Shown: positions 1-10,090 of the stretch, piece by piece | Numbering within the stretch: position 1 is the stretch's first letter | Layout of the letters: each line of letters opens with the position of its first letter | Assembly: GCA_043381765.1 (NCBI GenBank) | Contig: JBHJMP010001119.1 | Location: forward strand, 1-23,433 | DNA: 23,433 bases | Direction of reading: 5' to 3' | From: Collodictyon triciliatum | Taxonomy: Eukaryota; CRuMs | Notes under the pieces: model-generated | Databases searched by the model: none | The model's input: only the letters and a program-made list of their open reading frames with translations | Told to the model about the DNA's origin: nothing | Position numbers and translations under genes: made by a program

Positions 1-24
1 AAAAAAAAAAAAAAAAAAAAAAAA
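1..24. repeat. Poly(A) run at window edge
   Basis: Twenty-four consecutive A bases open the window, followed by further A-rich sequence to about 98. It most likely marks a contig edge at an unassembled simple repeat. It is not the tail of the adjacent LINE remnant: that element reads on the minus strand, where this run is poly(T). Confidence 0.9.
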
Positions 25-149
25 GGCAAAAAGGCAAAGGAGTGAATCCAAACTTGAAAAAAAAAAAGGAAAATAGGAAGTAAGAAAGCGGAAACGTCCA
101 GGCCCAGATTGGCTTGGATGCCACCTATTATCTTACCATCGTTCGGGTG

Positions 150-690
150 CTACTTTGGGCTGACAGAGAAGTAGTCAGCAATCAGCAATTGCATCCTGCA
201 GTTTGGCCTGTAGCCTGGGTCTTGTGCTTGCATGAGAGATACAAGGCGAGGTTTAATAACTTTCTCAGCCTCTTTCCACATGTCTCTTTTCACGGGGTCT
301 GAGTAGTAGAGAACGTGCAGGTGGCGAAGGAAGCTGTTGAGGAAAGAGATTTGTATGATGTCATTCAGTCTATTATCAGGAATGAGTGGCTGGTTGTTAA
401 GTCTTGCTTTGCGTGATTATATGCGCGCTATCCACATAGTCCATAGCAAATGGCCTCGCGTCACTGCCCAGAATGTTTTCGCATCTGGACGCAGCTGTTG
501 CAGAGGCCCGAATATCGCCTGGATTGGGCCAACAGCCGCAGCTGTCTTGAGTGTCAGTCGAAGAATCTCACCGGCTGTTTCGTGCAGGTTTTGAGCGAAG
601 GGACATTGCAAAAAAATGTGTGCTCAATGAATTCATCACGGTTGCTGCAAAGTGTGCATTGTTGATAGATTTAAACACTTTTTGCCTTAC
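150..690 (-). mobile_element. Decayed LINE reverse transcriptase C-terminal fragment (zf-RVT-like)
   Basis: Reading the minus strand, 658-608 encodes a Cys-His cluster (C-x2-C-x8-H-x3-C, with CTLC then EHTFFC), the pattern of the zinc-binding region that follows reverse transcriptase domains in many LINE ORF2 proteins. A Trp-rich helical stretch follows at about 480-420 (HLLWTMWIARI), as in the 'LLW.IW.AR' segment of these proteins, and then a further reading region ending at a TAG at 152-150. The copy is broken. The reading frame shifts at the T7 run at 611-617, an in-frame TAA lies at 419-417, and the sequence before the Cys cluster is in a third frame. No RT catalytic motif, terminal repeat or target-site duplication is visible. 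The family is inferred from motif spacing only; the exact LINE clade cannot be given. Confidence 0.6.
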
Positions 691-1174
691 GTCACCTTCA
701 GCCGCGGATTGTGTTGAAATTATTTTTTGGACAAATCTTTTTATTAGAGTGCTACATACTTTTGTTTTTTGTTTTTTGTTTAACTATTTATTATTTTCCC
801 CTGGATTTTTGTTATCTTCTCTGCACGATGACGAAAGTGACTTTTTGGCCAAAATGTAGTCTGTTAGGAAATCTGTCTTTAGTTTTCCTCTCTGTGTCTT
901 TAAATCTTTGATTATTTTTTTTTTGAAAAATATAATCATCGTGCATGCACCTTACCTTTGTCATGCGTGTTCGTTTAGCAAAGAAAAACATATAAAAGTG
1001 ACCTGCACCCGAATCCAACACGCTTCACAGCTTTCAACTTAGGCGCAACAACTTCGCTGAACTGTAAAAAAATGCAAAAACTCTTTCCTTGAGCAGAATA
1101 AAGGAACAATCCCATAAAAGTGCACACAACCAATGAAAGTATATTCCTTTTTATAAATGATTCAAATAGATTCC
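691..1174. other. Intergenic, no feature recognised
   Basis: AT-rich sequence between the LINE remnant and the stop of the coiled-coil gene. No exon with coding character or RNA gene is visible on either strand. Confidence 0.6.
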
Positions 1175-3257
1175 TCATGAGTATGACGGGCGCGGGGTGG
1201 TCACTGATATGGAACGAATGCGGTTTCCTGGCGCACTCGTTGGTCTCGAGGGAGATATTTTCGGAGTATTAATCGGTGTCGCCTTTGACGGTGTCTTTGT
1301 TGCGGCAGTTTGGTTCGCACTTAAGGGGATGCACTCAGCCTGCAAATGTACAAGATGGTCTTGTTTCTAGTGGCAGATTTATCCAATTCCAACAAATAAA
1401 ATAAAAAACCAAAAGTGTTTATATCAAATTAATCCAAATTTTGAATGTCGATAAGACATTATTACTTGTTCCTGATCTATTGGATGGCGAGACTCTCTTC
1501 CCTGCGCAAACGTGCATATGGTGTTGACGAATATAATTGAATTGTGAAGGGAAGAATGTATTTCTTTGCTTGAAAATAGAATCACAGTTTAGTTATTGCT
1601 TGATATCATGATTTATTCTACCTTGTACATTCGACCATCAATACCGACGATTGTGTATTGTTTCGATGCCATGGAGGATTCGAATACAGTACTCATATTT
1701 CTACAGAAAGGTTTCTTATTCACACCATTTTCTTTAAAAATGAAAAAAGGTATCACATATATACATGGAAGTTATTTTCTTTATAGTATTAAATATATAT
1801 TATAAATGCATCTTTTACACATTAGTGGAGTCATTTTCTGCTTTGCATTGATGAAAATCCTTCCCCATCGAAAGTCGATTACACGAAAGGCATCTATAGT
1901 GCACTCGAGATATAACGCTATTTGTTCCCTCGCTTTCGAGCAACTGACTCAATATTTCTCTGATTTCGTACAATTCCATCTAAAGAGATAACCAATTCAA
2001 TATACGCACAAGATTGGCTGCAATATATGAATTGGTTCGTTACTCTTTCTGCTTTTTCGTCTAATTTGCCCATTATTTCTTGTGTTTGGAAGAGATGTGC
2101 CTGATTTTCTAAATCCTTCAAAGACTTAGAAAGTAGGAGATAAGTATGGAAGCTTTATGATGATTTCAAATAAGATGAAATGATATGTTGAAGCTATTCA
2201 AAAAAAAACCTTTACTAGTGGCTGTATTTTACTCTCGGTAATATACGAAGATAAATTCGAGGACAATTTACTAAACGTGTCCTATAGAATTTCATTCAAT
2301 TTTGTATGTTTACTTTATTTAAAGAGATAGAGACATTCATAGCTTTAGTTATTGTTCGCGGTCTCCTTTTGGGTTTCCACACGATGAATGATTTCCATAA
2401 AAAAAAAATTCCCTCTGCATCCGATATGAAAAAGTTCCATTTAAGTATCTGAGAAGGAAAACACATACATTAATCATAATAAAGTTGTCCTTCAGCACAC
2501 GGAATTCTCGATCGATTGATAAGAGCTTAGCGTCCATGCTCTTAACTTTAGAATCATCGGCCTTTCTTCCCTCCATAAAAGACAACCGTTTTTCCACGTC
2601 TGCCTTCACTTGCTCAAACGACCATTTAATTTCATCGATATCTGATTTTACCACTCTGGATTGAAGAGTTGTTTTCAAGCTATCCAAATCAGCAGGATTG
2701 ACTTTCTTAACTAATTCCAAAGAAAGGTTCTCCACAAGCTTCTCATGTCTTTCTGTCCTTCTCATGGTACTTTCTGCTATTTCGACAACCTCTTTTCGAA
2801 GCTGATCTCTGATTTCTAACTCTGTCATCATTCTGCTGATGTCAACCTTACTCTCCATCGTTTTTTCAATGGCAGAGAGCCGACTAACAATCTGAATTTC
2901 TGATGAAGCCTTATATGCTTCATTTAGATGATGCACTTGTTGCTTTGTTTTGGACAGATCAACGCGGGTTTCCTCAATCTTATCTGTACTAAGCTTGATG
3001 TTGACCTTCGCTTCTCCGATTTCATAGTCACGATGATCACTTTTTGTTTTTAATACTTTGACTTCATATTCATGCTTATCCAACCTTTGGTGAATCCATG
3101 ATTCATTTTCGTTCAGCTTCGCTACTTTCATTCTTACCTCTGTGATGGCGGCATCTTTTTGAATTAGAGCTTCTTGCAACTCATCAACCTTGGCCATCAA
3201 AGTGCGGACATTGTCTTCAAGTACGAAGACCTTCTGTAATATGGCGTGTTGATTCAT
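1175..3257 (-). CDS. Coiled-coil protein with DUF4795/QRICH2-like C-terminus
   Basis: Proposed exons in transcript order: 3257-2469, 2124-2044, 1979-1821, about 1714-1622, 1501-1466, 1339-1175, giving about 440 aa and ending at TGA. Exon 1 (263 codons) is almost entirely heptad-like coiled coil, starting MNQHAILQKVFVLEDNV. Exon 3 contains YRCLSCNRLSMGK, close to the conserved CLSCDRP motif of DUF4795 proteins. Exon 4 ends with YTIVGIDGRMYK and exon 5 begins with G, like the 'GLDGHIYKGR' segment near the QRICH2 C-terminus. The last exon is a Ser/Thr/Pro/Arg-rich tail with repeated TP and SP sites. QRICH2 is a sperm-flagellum protein; a ciliary or structural role here is inference. All joins are in phase except exon 3 to 4, where the acceptor is uncertain: 1701-1703 is a better signal but out of phase unless a donor at 1884 is used, which would remove the Cys motif. 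Family assignment is from motifs recalled, not a search. Confidence 0.7.
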
Positions 3258-3694
3258 TCATGGGTGTTTGATGGGGGGTGAATAAGCTGGGAGGGGGTTA
3301 TACATGTGTGTGTTGGTGATGAATATTTTTTTTTCCTTTATTCGATTCAAAGTGTAGCGAGGTTTGTGTTGGTGATGAATATAATGAGAACCTTGATTTC
3401 TTCTGAGTTCCTCTTCAAAGTGGCCTCTTGAACCTCTATCAATGAAAGGATACTTGCGAGTACGTTCTCAAGAGGGTTGAATGTTATCAACTGTATATTA
3501 AGCGAGGTGTGTTTTGGGTTATTCTATTTGTCTGGAGCTGGGAAGGCGCATTCAAAGGATTGGAAAATGTGTCATTGAAAAAAATGCGTACAGATGGGAA
3601 AAGCGCTTTGATTGTCGCAGCTTTGTCTGTTTCTACCGGCTCCATAGTCCCTGTCTTCAGGGGGAAAGTTACTCAGTTCCGCATTTTTCTTGTT

Positions 3695-3751
3695 GGGTTT
3701 TTTGGGTTTTTTTTTGGGTTTTTTTTTGGGTTTTTTTTTGGGTTTTTTTTT
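3695..3751 (+). repeat. GGG-T9 tandem repeat
   Basis: Five GGG runs on the plus strand. The first T spacer is 6 bases, the next three are 9 bases each, and a final T9 follows. The 12-base unit is short and internal to a gene-rich region, so it is a minisatellite-like tract, not a telomere. The regular GGG runs could in principle form a G-quadruplex with long T loops. Confidence 0.85.
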
Positions 3752-4074
3752 GTTTCTTTCTGATCCAAAAAAGCCACCAGCATGACCTGTCTCGGGCTGG
3801 TGATGATTCTCCCCATAAAACACGACCGTTTCATCACACAACCATAAACCAAAAAAGCAATGAAAAAAAAAACAACGCCAAAATCAGAGTCGAATCCCAA
3901 ACCACACACCTCCCAACCGCCTCCCTTCGGTTTTCCAGCACCAGAGTTAGGCGCCTGTTTCCTTCTAGGGCTGTGCTGGAGAGTTCAGGAATGATGAAGG
4001 GAAAAAAAAAGAGCTAACACGACAACCAGTTGGCGCATACGGCTTGACCCGCTTTGTAGGAAGAAAAACTGAGC

Positions 4075-4080
4075 TTTATT
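4075..4080 (-). terminator. AATAAA polyadenylation signal of UTP4
   Basis: The minus strand reads AATAAA here, 25 bases beyond the UTP4 stop codon. The position suits a canonical poly(A) signal and supports 4105 as the true gene end. Confidence 0.6.
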
Positions 4081-4104
4081 GAATCGAGTGATGCCGAAAG
4101 GAAG

Positions 4105-7100
4105 TTATGAGTCCATCGGGTTGATGCTTTGTGGTGTGCTTCGTTTGAGCTTCCATGCGTGCGATGCAACCGGGTTACGTAGCTTCGATATGACTTTATC
4201 CCAAGTCAGCTCCAAAATAAAGACGCTCTTGCTATCCAGAAAGTCAAAAAACAGTGCAGGGGTGTCTCGGAGAACCAGCTGTCGTATGATAGGCAAAAAT
4301 TAGAACAAGAGAGAAAAAGAAAATAAAAAGGAAAGGAGATTGTATCATCGGAAATAGAGTGTGATATAAAAGGATTTGGTTGGTTTGTAAACAGCTGGAA
4401 AACGTGCATGGGCTTCAGATGTTGATGAAGACAGCCTAAGTGCTGGCGAAAGCTCATGTGTACCATCTTCGGGTTGGGTGGTGGGCTGTAATTGTGTTTG
4501 TGGGTATGTGTGATTGTGAGTAATGGGATAAACTAGCACACAGGTCTAGTAGAACAACTAAATCGTTAAGGAAAAAAATATCGAGTGCGGAATACACATT
4601 AATGTTTGCAAAGAACAGTGTGTGAGAAACAATCCGAGTATTTGCATCACAAATGTGCTTGAACTTTGGAGTGGGCGGAATCAATAACGAACCGGCGAGA
4701 GGTGGTAGCGCATGATAAACCAAGTGTGATACGCAAAAAAGAGGGATGGATCTGATTGATCGGGAGAAATGACAAGATTCGACGCATTGTAGACAAACTT
4801 TGGTTTTGGGTTGATGTCCGGCTCAGTTCTTTATGGATGAATGAATGTTGTTTTTTTCTTAGTTTTTTTTTTTAGAAAGATCGCATCCGATGCAAGTTTT
4901 TTTACGCAAAAAAGGTGAAGTTAACAAATTGGTCTAATTTTTTTTTCTGATTGCATTTCTGTGGGATTTTTAACCGATGAATGAAAACAGTATTACGTCG
5001 ACCCAAATGGATGAATGTGGCCTGGCTTCAATCCTATGGATTTTATGAGATTGGAAGTCGTGAGATAATGCAGTGCGAGGCTTTGCGGGTCAAACGCCAT
5101 GGATAATACGCTGTGGCCACATAAGACAAATTTTGCGTTCTGTGCGACAAATTAAATCCCTTTTTTTAGAATCTCACTGGAAAAAAAAAGGATTAGGTAA
5201 TTAAATCAAATAGTTTCGTTTCTATGAAATAGGGCACTGAACATATTAGGTCCTACCTCAATAACGCCGTTTTCCATCTGGTAAATACCGATATTATTCC
5301 TGACATCGGCAACTGAAATAAATTTACAGTCATTGCTGACACATCCTGATGTAATGGTATGAGCATAACCCTGGCTTGAATCCCTTCCTATTTATAAGGA
5401 TGATTTTACCATCACTAATTAAAAGCTAAAATGAATATGTGAATCCATATGTGCCAAAAAAAAAACCCTCGATTGTCAATCTAACACTAAAATGTATGCA
5501 TTTTTTAGAAACTGTTTTAATGTAAAAGAAAAGAGTAAAAGGAACCTGATTGATTGGCCATGAATAGTTCTGTATGGTTGACGGTGGATAAAACAGTAAT
5601 GTCGTGAACTCGAATAATCTTTATTTCGTCGAAATTGGCACCAGTCCCAAGCAAAACAACATGCTTTCCATCACTAGTGAATACCAATTTTCTGCATGGT
5701 TGAATGCCTGTTGGGTCCAGTACGGGTTTCACAAAAGAGATAATCTAACATAAAAGATCATCTTCTTACTGATAAGCTATCAAGATAACGAAACATGATA
5801 ATTATACCCAAAAGTTTTCTTCAAGGAAAGTTTATAATAGGTATGCCTTTCTTGTACGAGAGAAAAAAATATGTGCTTCTCTATGCGTGTTATTTTGGTT
5901 TAAATAAAGAAGAAAAAACAGAAAGAATACATTTTTAAAATATGAAATCTCATAAAGCCGTGTTTCTTCATTTGTTGTGAGACCGAGATACTTGCCGGAA
6001 GGAGACATAGCTGAATCCCGAATGTTTGATTTAACCTAATTTTTTTTTAGTGGAGTGTGGGTTTAAATGTGAATATATTGATCAAATTTCACGGTATATG
6101 CTTAGCATAAAAATAAAATAAAAAAATAGACCAACCACCTCAAGTTTTTAAAAGGAAAATAATTCATTGAGTCCGAATATTGAATTAAAAAATGGACCTT
6201 TGGCATGATTTTCGCAAGGAAGCAAGCTTCAGGGCCTTGACCACCTCCTTGTTTCATTGATTTGGAATCTGTGTATAGAGGACAGATTAATGTGTGAGTC
6301 ATTAGAAGAAGAAAAGTATCCTAAAGTAAGATTTTTTTTCCCTTATCCTAAGAGTAAGATTAAATGATACTCTTTCTGTTCAAAATTAGGGAGATAAACG
6401 TAATAGGGAGAAAGATCGACATCGTTCTTATGCAAATACCTAAAGAGAGTCTCCATATATGCAACTCTCGGTTATGTCTGACCAGAAGTAGTCGTTTCTT
6501 TCTCACCAAAGACGCAATAGAGTCATTTGGAAATGGATAAGCTGGGTAGAGCTTGTGCAGCTGAAAGTTTGATATCGGAATTCCTTGTATAATAGTATCG
6601 ATACCGCCAGTTATGACAATCCCATCAACAATCTCTACAGTTCGAATATCGTGGCTGTGAGGTTTTCGGGAGAAGTTAACTGTCCATTCGAGGCCGTTCT
6701 ACAGCAATTACACAGATCAGCAGATAATCAGATCAAGTTGATAGTATAATGAGTACTTTTTCCTTTCTTTTTTTTTTTGAGATAATTTGATTGACAGTAG
6801 ATATATAAATAGATTGCTAGTGAGGCACATGGCCGTTTTTTTTATCTCATGTGTTCCATTCAATTGAGTTGTTTTTTAAATGATGAATATGTGCCATCCT
6901 GGGTAATTATATATCGAGAACAAACTAGACATCATAAGAAAAGTAGAAATTGCTAGAAACCTTTCCTATTGATGATTGATACATGATCAACTGTGTGTCC
7001 ACACCAGCAGAGAAAATAATATTTTCTTCTTTGGATACTACCAGACTCGTTACATCGCATTCGTGTTCATGGTAGGAGTGGATTGAAGTTCCAAAGTTGC

Positions 7101-8757
7101 TATCCCAGAATTCTGTGAAACCTCCGGCTGACGCAGTCACGATTACGTTGGTACTAGGCAGCGAAACTTTCTTGAAGAAGAGGAAATAGAAGATACACTA
7201 AAGATGGAATGATATTCGCGTACCTCAGAAAAAGTAGCGCCCAGACATTTCTAAATTTCGACATTTCACTTGTTTCGAATGTAACATTTATTTTGTTTGC
7301 TTCTACGTCCACGACAGAGACCATACCTCCAGAGCTTCCGACGGCAAGCAGGTCACCCTTTGGGTGCCAACAAACAGACAATAGCCTTTCTAAATGGAGA
7401 TATAAAAAAGAAAAGAAAAGAAAAGAAAAGAAAAGAAAAGAAAAGAAAAGAAAAGAAAAGAAAAGAAAAGAAAAGAAAAGAAAAGAAAAGAAAAGAAAAG
7501 AAAAAGGAGTTAGTATGACCATAAAATTTTATGAAATCACTGCTGGGAATAGATAATAAGAATACAGAAACAAGCTTGTTCGAGTGGTGCGTATTTCCAA
7601 AAACATGAAGACAAACAAGAAAGAAAATTTGCTCGAGACATAATCAAAATGGTGGTTCATTATTGAATGTGTATTCAAGTGTAACCTTTACAAATGGGGG
7701 TGACTTGCTTCAGCTCGAATCGGTCGGATGAAATGTCAAAAATACGAAGATTTCCGTCCTCGTATACAACCGCAATGCACTTTCCTGACGGACTAACTGA
7801 AATGCACCATATCCCGCTGCCAGACGATGGAACGGAACTCTGTATCAATAGATTTTGAGTGGCTGTCTCACTTTTTCTCTCCTTTTTATTTATCAAATAT
7901 GCGACACATTATAACTCGACAGACCGTATAATTTTTTAAAATTAGAAATATATCATGGTGATAGCAACAATAGAGTTGACTATGAAGCGAAACAGGCAGA
8001 AAATGCAATTTTCTTTTTAGTGCAGAATGATAATGATTAGTATGCTATCGGACTTTGTCCATCAAGGACTTACTTTTACAATTAGTCGCTGCAAATCCCA
8101 CTCCACCAGCGCTCCAGACAATGAACCGCCAAAGAGTCTGGTGGAGAGCCCTTGTGTAAGTGAGTCCATCGTGCGGATCGGACGTTTCGAGCTACCATAA
8201 ATGACCTAATTAACCAAACAACAAGATATTAGCGTTCTGAAATAATAATGCCAACAGCGACGAGGGGATAAACAATCAAGAACCACATTAGCACAAAGAT
8301 TCAACAGCAACTCTCCACATTATGTCTCTTATTTTCTATTATTACTTATTAAAACATAAGAATCGTGGCTGGATGACAGTCGTTGAATGATTCAGTGATT
8401 TATGTATGTACCAAAAGTGGCTTCAATATTAAAAAGAAAATGGAAGAAAAAGAGTTTGAAAAACATAATGAACCGATAAGCGCAAAAACAAAAACAAAAA
8501 CAAAAACAAAAGGAAAACAATATGACAGTGAATATAGGAAGTTGAGGGGAAAAGAAAAAAAAGAGGGATGCCCCAAAAACTAGGCCAGTGGGTTCAACCT
8601 GTGCCATTTGAAGATAGGGTTTTGTTCGCCAAAGCTCCACGTTTCCATTCGCTCGAGAGACTGCGAAGCTTTTTCCTTGGTCCAGCCTTCTCAGGCACTC
8701 AATTCCAGACGGCCTCCAGTTCACAAACTGCCCGCGATGAAGGGTGTATTCGGTCAT
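4105..8757 (-). CDS. UTP4: UTP4/cirhin, SSU processome WD40 protein (14 exons)
   Basis: UTP4 belongs to the UTP-A (t-UTP) complex that binds nascent pre-rRNA in the nucleolus and starts small-subunit processome assembly. Exons in order: 8757-8599, 8205-8074, 7839-7686, 7389-7224, 7153-6961, 6698-6440, 6268-6198, 6035-5931, 5744-5546, 5387-5257, 5139-4997, 4828-4693, 4485-4393, 4278-4105. Together they give 2115 nt, 704 aa plus TAA; human cirhin is about 690 aa. Every junction is GT-AG and in phase. The start MTEYTLHRGQFVNWRPSGIE matches the family N-terminus (His-Arg, then PSGI); the ORF extends 23 codons further upstream but that part is unlike the family. Propeller landmarks include SVSPSGK, RLLSVCWHPKGD, ASAGGFTEFWDS, HDIRTV with ITGGIDT, and ELHIWRL. 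The C-terminal exon ends with the FFDFLDSKSVFILE strand typical of the family end. The exon 12 acceptor (ATAAAG) is the weakest. Simple repeats lie in introns 1 and 3. Confidence 0.95.
7404..7505 (+). repeat. (AAAAG)n microsatellite in UTP4 intron 3
   Basis: About 20 copies of AAAAG. On the transcribed (minus) strand this is a CTTTT tract ending about 13 bases before the intron 3 acceptor, so it sits where the polypyrimidine tract should be. Long ORFs of Lys/Arg or Phe/Leu on either strand here are translated repeat. Confidence 0.95.
8484..8511 (+). repeat. Short (AAAAAC)n tract in UTP4 intron 1
   Basis: About four to five copies of a six-base A5C unit inside the first UTP4 intron (8598-8206). 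The same unit forms a much longer array in a PDI intron at 19171-19265. Confidence 0.85.
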
Positions 8758-8822
8758 TTGTTCGGGTCTGGGTGCGAAGTGGTGTGAGATTTCATGGTGG
8801 TTTCCGTTGAATAGAAGCCGGA

Positions 8823-9050
8823 TCATCGCTTGTTAGAAAAACTGTGTGCGTTGGATTTCTCGCTCAACATCTCTTTTGTCATCATGTATATTCGAAGCTG
8901 CCGGGCTGCGTTGTCTTTGAAGCTGCTCCTCTTGTATTTCTGGCTGGCCTTCTTTCTCTCTGGATTTCGCTTCTTTGTTTGATCATATTGCGGCGCTCGT
9001 GAGGCGATTATGATGCTGGTAAAGGGCGGTGTGGTCTCTCTTCGTCGCAT
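8823..9050 (-). CDS. Small basic ORF of unknown function, tentative
   Basis: A 75-codon ORF, Lys/Arg-rich, starting MRRRETTPPFTSIIIASRAP and ending only 66 bases before the UTP4 start codon on the same strand. A good 3' splice site (TATATTCCAG) lies three bases before the ATG, and a possible donor (GTAAAATAT) lies about 105 bases further upstream, so the ATG could follow a 5'-UTR intron. No upstream exon joins it in frame. It could be a small real gene, the last exon of a longer gene, or part of the UTP4 leader. No family is recognised. Confidence 0.3.
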   Translation of the reverse strand: MRRRETTPPFTSIIIASRAPQYDQTKKRNPERKKASQKYKRSSFKDNAARQLRIYMMTKEMLSEKSNAHSFSNKR

Positions 9051-9839
9051 TTCTGGAATATATACAATAAACAGTAAATATGATTAAATTGAATCCAGGA
9101 ATCATGTTTGTAACTCAATATTTATGTTGCGTTAATATATTATATATATTTTACTAGTTGATCGACGGCATTAGTCTCGACAACATCCAGAATAGGCATA
9201 AATCGGAGAAGTACAGATTCACCGGGCTTCGTTGAAAGCCGTTACTTTGATTCTATTCCAAATTAGTATTCCACATAAGGCGCTTCTGTCCTACTGAATA
9301 TCCTTTTTCGCATCCCGAATCCACATCAATCAAACCAGCCACCAATCAAAATGAATCACAAACACATGATGGCCAAAGACCGAAACGAAAAACCAAAACC
9401 AAAAACCAAACTAAAATAAAGACCAAGGGATAACTCGAAACCTGAAGGCGAAGCAAAGACTCAGCGCGCCCAAAGTCGAATCACCCACCAAAGAGACAGG
9501 ACAGTCTCGCCAGTGACAAACTGGTTCGGCTGGGCTTCTTTAGCTCGGCGCTCATTTGTTGGTGTTTTAAGTGTTCCTTTGGGTTGTATTTCTCTGGTTC
9601 AAACTCTTTTGTCCCAAGCCTGCCCTTCGTTAGTTTCGGTGTGAGTCAGGGTCTATAATAGCCTTAGCCTCGAGTCCTTCATCATAATTGAATGTAGAAA
9701 AAAAATAGGTGAAAGCTCTGCAGTGTGTTTTCATAAGTGAGGACTAAATGATGTGACCTTTTGAAAAAAGAAAAAAGAAAGAAGAAAAAAAGAAAAAAAA
9801 GAAAAAAAAAGAAAAAAAAAGAAAAAAAAGAAAAAAAAG

Positions 9840-9933
<94 letters not shown>

Positions 9934-10090
9934 NAAAAGAAAAAAAGAAAAAAAGAAAAAAAGAAAAAAAGAAAAAAGAAAAAAAGAAAAAAAGAAAAAA
10001 AGAAAAAAAGAAAAAAAGAAAAAAAGAAAAAAAGAAAAAAGAAAAAAGAAAAAAAGAAAAATGGAAATGGAAAAAAATGGGGCATTTTAG
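9051..10090. other. Upstream region with a candidate plus-strand exon
   Basis: A relatively GC-rich stretch at about 9420-9638 on the plus strand is open in two frames for roughly 70 codons and ends at a strong donor (TTTCG|GTGTGAGT). One of the two frames would join the exon at 10091 in phase. No start codon is seen, so it may be a coding exon of the next gene or its leader. The remainder to 10090 is A-rich intron-like sequence. Confidence 0.35.
9764..10069 (+). repeat. Long A-rich tract with regularly spaced G
   Basis: About 300 bases of almost pure A with single G bases every 5-9 positions. A central uninterrupted poly(A) core runs from about 9841, with one undetermined base at 9934. It lies just upstream of the acceptor at 10089-10090 and so inside an intron of the plus-strand gene. 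The length of the core is probably unreliable in the assembly. Confidence 0.95.

Larger units (their letters stand above)
3258..4104. other. Intergenic region with GGG/T repeat
   Basis: Separates the coiled-coil gene start from the UTP4 3' end. It should hold the promoter of the coiled-coil gene and the UTP4 3' UTR. Apart from the G3T9 repeat at 3695-3751 no coding exon is convincing; the open frames here run through that repeat. Confidence 0.5.

Noticed and set aside
1-24. Poly(A) as the tail of the LINE remnant
   Set aside because: The LINE reads on the minus strand, so its tail would appear as T on the plus strand at its left side.
1209-1370. Plus-strand 53-codon hydrophobic ORF
   Set aside because: It lies antisense to the last exon of the coiled-coil gene, which joins in phase to upstream exons; the ORF is a shadow.
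2349-2468. C-terminal 39 codons of the minus-strand ORF ending at 2349
   Set aside because: A donor (AAT|GTATGTG) ends the exon at 2469 and downstream exons continue in phase, so this is intron read-through.
2449-2468. Apparent 20-nt mini-intron (GTATGTG...CTCAG)
   Set aside because: Using it gives a frame that fits no downstream exon. All other introns here are over 50 nt, so the CAG is more likely inside a longer intron.
3509-4017. Plus-strand ORFs of 84 and 167 codons
   Set aside because: They run through the GGG-T9 repeat, giving Gly-Phe or Trp-Val-Phe runs, and lack recognisable features on either side.
7154-7556. ORFs with Lys-Arg-Lys and Phe-Leu-Phe repeats
   Set aside because: Translation of the AAAAG microsatellite; only the part at 7224-7389 on the minus strand is a UTP4 exon.
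8392-8598. Extension of the first UTP4 exon to 8392
   Set aside because: The reading enters a repeat and intron sequence. The donor at 8598 joins the exon at 8205 in phase and restores the family sequence.
9744-10090. Long ORFs on both strands (poly-Lys/Arg and poly-Phe)
   Set aside because: They are translations of the A-rich tract and have no independent coding character.
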